This document shows positions 61,501 through 64,000 of a stretch of 64,000 bases of DNA, piece by piece. The stretch's first letter is position 1. Every line of letters starts with the position of its first letter. The position numbers and the translations under genes are program-made. The DNA comes from Odoribacter sp. UBA944 (GTDB lineage: Bacteria; Bacteroidota; Bacteroidia; Bacteroidales; Marinifilaceae): NCBI GenBank assembly GCA_002293375.1, contig DBDA01000003.1:9956-73955 (forward strand). The letters are read 5' to 3'. The notes under the pieces were generated by a model. It did not search any database. It had not been told where the DNA came from and saw nothing but the letters and a program-made list of their open reading frames with translations.

Positions 61501-62051
61501 CTGCTGTTGGTGCCGATAAGGTCTGCGGAGGCGGGAAGGATGCCCAGTGAAACCGAAGAAAAAGCATTCCGGGAGGATGCATCGCCGGCTGCAAAAGGAG
61601 CGGTAGGCACATAGACCATTTCAAGCCCTTCGAAGTGGATCAGCATCTCGCCCTGCTGCAAACGGATGATCTCTTCCGCCGGGAGTTGCCAGCAAAAGTG
61701 CAACGTCACTGCGGAAGAAGCTCCGGAAACCTCCCGGTCCGGAGCGACGAACAACCCGGCCTTCGCCTCAATGATCCGGTACCCCTCTGTCATCACCCGG
61801 TGGCCCGAAGAAGCAGGACTCACATGGCGCCAGGCACTCTCATCGCTGGCCCTGTACTTTCCGAACAGGTAAACCGCATCGAAGTTGTAGCGGTTGTGCC
61901 AGGAGTTGTCCCAGGAAACTGCCATCTCCAACAGAACCGTACCGCCCTGCACGCCGGCAATGACCGGTTGCGCCGTAATCTTCAGATTACTGCCTGCAGT
62001 ATTTACGCAAACTCCCGCCAACAGGAGCATCACCAAAATAAACTGCTTCAT
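58542..62051 (-). CDS. Secreted multidomain protein: discoidin-like, SUMF1/FGE-like and ALK-type glycine-rich domains
   Basis: This is a 1169-residue exported protein from the ATG at 62051 (MKQFILVMLLLAG); a GTG six codons upstream is possible. Residues about 180-322 resemble F5/8-type (discoidin) modules: SWWQVDFKAKKTIRYFGIS, then YQYYRINIP. Residues about 350-640 form a SUMF1/FGE fold (TMKYEVTQEQYVSFLN, SELEYEKAGR, DLSGNLAEIYY, VRGGSFDSEG, EVGFRLGY), but the catalytic cysteine pair of true formylglycine enzymes is not seen. Ig-like strands follow. Residues about 945-1169 are a glycine-rich domain with YVGGAAGN, GGGGGATDIRLDG and NRIMVAGGGGG, the pattern of PF12810 found in ALK/LTK kinases and some bacterial surface proteins. 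No recognised catalytic site; likely a cell-surface binding or matrix protein. Confidence 0.85.
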   Translation of the reverse strand: MKQFILVMLLLAGVCVNTAGSNLKITAQPVIAGVQGGTVLLEMAVSWDNSWHNRYNFDAVYLFGKYRASDESAWRHVSPASSGHRVMTEGYRIIEAKAGLFVAPDREVSGASSAVTLHFCWQLPAEEIIRLQQGEMLIHFEGLEMVYVPTAPFAAGDASSRNAFSSVSLGILPASADLIGTNSSYAYTASAGTAVPAPADRRDNSLNTSNSWYGAPTPSWWQVDFKAKKTIRYFGISSLWGTDAVPGGQWTLQGSSPDAPAWVTLWEGDGSEWSRSRVSYPVQHAIRVTSPGAYQYYRINIPSISPERTPFYTDVRIANVAMTEEELHPEQAEGVLINKNHLLPPTYPSGYDGFFTMKYEVTQEQYVSFLNKQSYTAQYTRTIGGILDGVREGEYVFGPDRTVPSFRNGIVLQAKPGRDRLAFEFACNLNAGELPGAAGGGHTVACNYLSIRDMLAYADWTGLRPLSELEYEKAGRAPWPAWSDGEYAWGTAEAVAGSGLTAAATEAEHFSTGNVNALNVLEGPVRAGSFLKNSASGGSAGVSFWGVEDLSGNLAEIYYNTSALGLQLTDSIHGNGYLDQIGDCDVDIKQWPLDPEAFGVRGGSFDSEGTEELRLSDRSKMDRYFTDLDDRRAEVGFRLGYSGVQKTVSAEIVLENGRISGSSIVYDTVCANSFYHITGDVAGKEGVPCVYTWYTSADNTNWKSLDKEGDHTLILKDLTEGMAENSRRTVYYKRVVSFPDGYGESGVVGLVVVRGGIAFDRLTDDLRPCMVSPGFSVTTVLPSSFEWGCLENGKILVPTSTTATSSHYDLKTDDFKSQEEDFPSGGYTIQVKIKSTERCEFKRNLRVNALRHTTDPFTAAQESFTYAGTNTYTVPRLWGGQDRQIWQIVDSDKGTLTIGEGTGVLAGLTGTICSSITVTAVCAAVPDRIYTKVIKESNRSWGYAGAAQSITLLPGTYKMECWGACGSPARADGALQYYGNGGYANGEITFSASRIFYLYVGGAAGNPSNTAGGAGGWNGGASGGGDSDNDASGGGGGATDIRLDGNLANRIMVAGGGGGGGWTSAGGSGGGINGGGAGGGGGSQTGGASLGSGSAGAYGGSGYHGGGGGGGGYYGGYGAPRNGGGGGGGSGYVSGMNGCVTHSSGIVFRNASMSNGVRASHGAITITVQ

Positions 62052-62186
62052 GAGCTGTTCCTTAGACACAAGGATACGGATAAGTTCACCTCCAGCTCAA
62101 AAACGATCCGCTCTAAACTCACGATATCCCCGAATGCTCGTAAAGATACGAAAAAATCAGATAAAAGTACTCGAAGTGTATCATTT

Positions 62187-63776
62187 TCAGCGGACTTTTT
62201 CAAAATAGACCAATCTCTCTAACGGTATCTCCAAGGAGATGGTTTGCCCACCTTTGTACAATTTGCCTTGGTCGTCTTTCCACCGGCCTTTGGGAAGTTT
62301 GATACTCCTGCTGTTTTCTTTGGTGACTACCGGCGCCACCATGTAGCGCTCTCCCAGCATAAACTGGTCTTTACACGTTTCAAACCCTTCGCCCGGGAAG
62401 GTATAGGCCATGTGCCTGACAATGGGTTCTCCCGTTTCGGCAGCCACTTTGGCACATTCAACGATGTAGTTGCCGAACTGTTGGTGCAGAGCGGCCGCTT
62501 TACGCACCATAGTCAGACGCTCTTGGTCCAAAACACGCCATGGAGCTACCGAAAACTGCATCATCGGCATTAGGGCATGCACCTGCGCCGAACGTACGAT
62601 CAGGTCCTGATCGAAATCTTTCACATCCAGATCTACAAAAGAGGCGATCTGCCCTCCGCCGATCATGTCGGGGCAGGTATAGGCGTACCCGAACAATCCG
62701 GCGGCGATCATCTCGGGGATCAGCGACTGCAATGCAGGATAGGTATAGTGCTTATCGCCGAGCCGTTGTACCAGAGCCTCTCCCCCCATCCGCCAGCCGG
62801 CACGGTATTCGTTGAACGGAAATTCCAATCCGATCTTCATCCACGCCATCGTATGCTCCACCGATGTCGCCCCTTGTTGGTAACTGTCCACATACGCGGG
62901 GTTGTAAAAAGAGTTGTCGCCGGCATCGAGTTTAAAGCCGTCTATCCCGTACTCCGCTTGCATTTTCTTAAGCGTTGAAACATAGTAACGGACCGCTTCG
63001 GGGTTCGTAAAATCGAAACAGGCGCTCTGTCCGTTCCACCAGTGGACGATGGCCGGGGTGTTGCTCCCTTTGCGTTTGAGGAAATAGCCCTTGGCCGACA
63101 ACTCCCGGTATTCGGGACTGTCGGCGCTCACAAAGGGGCATATCCACAGCATCACTTTGAATCCCTTGTCGTGGAGCGCTTTGACCATCCCCTTGGGATC
63201 GGGGAATTTGTCCGGCTTGAACTCGAAATTCCCGTAATATTTCTGCCAGTTATCGTCGATCATCAGTACACCGACGGGAAAACCGTTTGCCAAGACAGCA
63301 TCTGCATATTCCAGGATATCTTTCTGGTTCTGGTTATACATCAACTCAATCCAAGTGTTGTATTGCGGCACGGTAAAAAAGAGTTCGGGCGGCAATACGC
63401 CGGAAGGAGGAAAATGGTTCCGGGAAGCAGCCAGATAAGCCTCTCTCAAAGTCGATCCTGCCTGCCGAACCGCTATCTGTCCTTCTGCAGATTTCAGTTC
63501 CAATACACTGTCGTTGACAGTAAAACGGAAAGGCTGATCGCTCCAGATATACCTGCCCTTACTGGAAAGGAAGAGCGGCACCACCTGGTTGTTCCGGTTC
63601 TGAAGGGCCAGGTCGAACTCCTTTACCGGTTCCAAGTAAGGCATCCGCGCCCCGTAGGCGACCACGCCTCCCCACCAATACTCTCCTCGTTCCAACGGAA
63701 CGGTCGTTGTCTGCATACTCTGTCCGAAAAGACCGGTAACACACCATGAAAATAGAATGAACAATGTAGATTTCAT
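62187..63776 (-). CDS. Secreted glycoside hydrolase family 31 protein
   Basis: This 529-residue TIM-barrel glycosidase has a signal peptide (MKSTLFILFSWCVTGLFGQ). GH31 signatures are: VGVLMIDDNWQKYYG (about 168-182), the nucleophile Asp284 in GIDGFKLDAGD, the RMGGEALVQRLGD stretch with probable acid/base Asp341, and CPDMIGGG (about 368-375), the substrate-binding Asp loop. The N-terminal beta-sandwich is short, so the protein is trimmed compared with typical 700-900-residue GH31s. Likely an alpha-glucosidase or alpha-xylosidase; the exact sugar is not determined. It lies upstream of the SUMF1/glycine-rich protein by 135 bp and on the same strand, so they may be linked. Confidence 0.9.
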   Translation of the reverse strand: MKSTLFILFSWCVTGLFGQSMQTTTVPLERGEYWWGGVVAYGARMPYLEPVKEFDLALQNRNNQVVPLFLSSKGRYIWSDQPFRFTVNDSVLELKSAEGQIAVRQAGSTLREAYLAASRNHFPPSGVLPPELFFTVPQYNTWIELMYNQNQKDILEYADAVLANGFPVGVLMIDDNWQKYYGNFEFKPDKFPDPKGMVKALHDKGFKVMLWICPFVSADSPEYRELSAKGYFLKRKGSNTPAIVHWWNGQSACFDFTNPEAVRYYVSTLKKMQAEYGIDGFKLDAGDNSFYNPAYVDSYQQGATSVEHTMAWMKIGLEFPFNEYRAGWRMGGEALVQRLGDKHYTYPALQSLIPEMIAAGLFGYAYTCPDMIGGGQIASFVDLDVKDFDQDLIVRSAQVHALMPMMQFSVAPWRVLDQERLTMVRKAAALHQQFGNYIVECAKVAAETGEPIVRHMAYTFPGEGFETCKDQFMLGERYMVAPVVTKENSRSIKLPKGRWKDDQGKLYKGGQTISLEIPLERLVYFEKVR

Positions 63777-63914
63777 ACGTCTTTACAGTTTTTGCAAAAA
63801 TAGAAAAAATCATGTTATCAAGACACGAGAAACGAAGGCCTGCCGATTTGAAGAAGCGTTTTTTGCTTCTAAAAACAGCCGGCCGAAGTGGTAGTGGAAA
63901 ATTTTTACGAGTTA

Positions 63915-63946
63915 TTTGGAATCGTGTCGAAAAGTTTCTATATTTG
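63915..63946 (+). promoter_or_regulatory. Promoter of the initiator tRNA gene
   Basis: TTTG (63915-63918), about 20 bases and TATATTTG (63939-63946) form a full Bacteroidota promoter 30 bp before the tRNA. Confidence 0.78.
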
Positions 63947-63976
63947 CACCGTCAAACAGATTTGTTTGAATCATAG

Positions 63977-64000
63977 TGCGGGATGGAGCAGTGGTAGCTC
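63977..64000 (+). tRNA. tRNA-fMet, 5' end only, cut by window edge
   Basis: The first 24 bases TGCGGGATGGAGCAGTGGTA... continue to the window end and match the phylum's initiator tRNA, including the D-arm GAGCAGTGGTAGCTC. The anticodon lies beyond position 64000, so the identity is inferred from the 5' part. Confidence 0.7.

Overview
The window is a chromosomal segment of a member of the Bacteroidota, almost certainly order Bacteroidales. The evidence is: promoters of the TTTG / TAnnTTTG type (spacer 18-21) in front of tRNA and protein genes; a SusC/SusD pair controlled by an ECF sigma factor and a FecR anti-sigma factor; Gld-type gliding/ABC genes; phylum-typical families (DUF4494, DUF4251, DUF4843, PKD-like lipoproteins); and lipoproteins with weak Shine-Dalgarno sequences. 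The genus cannot be resolved from this sequence. Base composition is near 50% GC and looks even throughout. There is no IS element, prophage, CRISPR array or obvious island boundary.

Layout. 1-5.1 kb: truncated aspartase (aspA), a DUF4494 gene, tRNA-Pro, a PAAR-VgrG spike pair with no other secretion genes, then RidA and rubrerythrin. 5.1-16.3 kb: a lipoprotein with two retropepsin-type domains, an MFS carrier, a catalytic/non-catalytic pair of M16 peptidases, a DUF4251 protein, a carboxyltransferase with its biotin carrier, a NatAB-type ABC exporter, an unknown lipoprotein and tRNA-Arg. 16.5-26.7 kb, mostly minus strand: dnaN, a DEDDh exonuclease and a fused GldF-GldG protein form one operon; an ECF S component, a phosphoribosyltransferase and an aminopeptidase P form a second; then kbl, a queuosine-precursor-type transporter, and a single ORF joining an ECF sigma factor to a TonB C-terminal domain. 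27-39.5 kb: K+/H+ antiporter, KAS III, OmpA lipoprotein, TerC, a WD40/OmpA-like/SPOR protein, purL, an ABC-F ATPase whose second nucleotide site is degenerate, and tRNA-Asp.

39.6-51.1 kb is the main accessory module: ECF sigma, a 304-bp pyrimidine-rich gap, FecR, SusC with an STN signalling domain, SusD, a DUF4843 lipoprotein, a PKD-like lipoprotein and a two-thioredoxin-fold TlpA-type lipoprotein. The genes run in one direction with small gaps. Together they describe a FecI/FecR-type signalling and TonB-dependent uptake system for an unknown ligand. No glycosidase is present, so a polysaccharide should not be assumed.

51.1-64 kb: threonine aldolase and MnmD on the plus strand; a tight minus-strand operon parE-parC-aroK-(lipoprotein nitroreductase); a 1169-residue secreted protein combining discoidin-like, SUMF1/FGE-like and ALK-type glycine-rich domains; a secreted GH31 glycosidase; and the 5' end of an initiator tRNA cut by the window edge.

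The most unusual items are the sigma-TonB fusion, the GldF-GldG fusion, the SUMF1/glycine-rich protein, the WD40-SPOR protein, and a family of related hairpins that sits on or next to stop codons.
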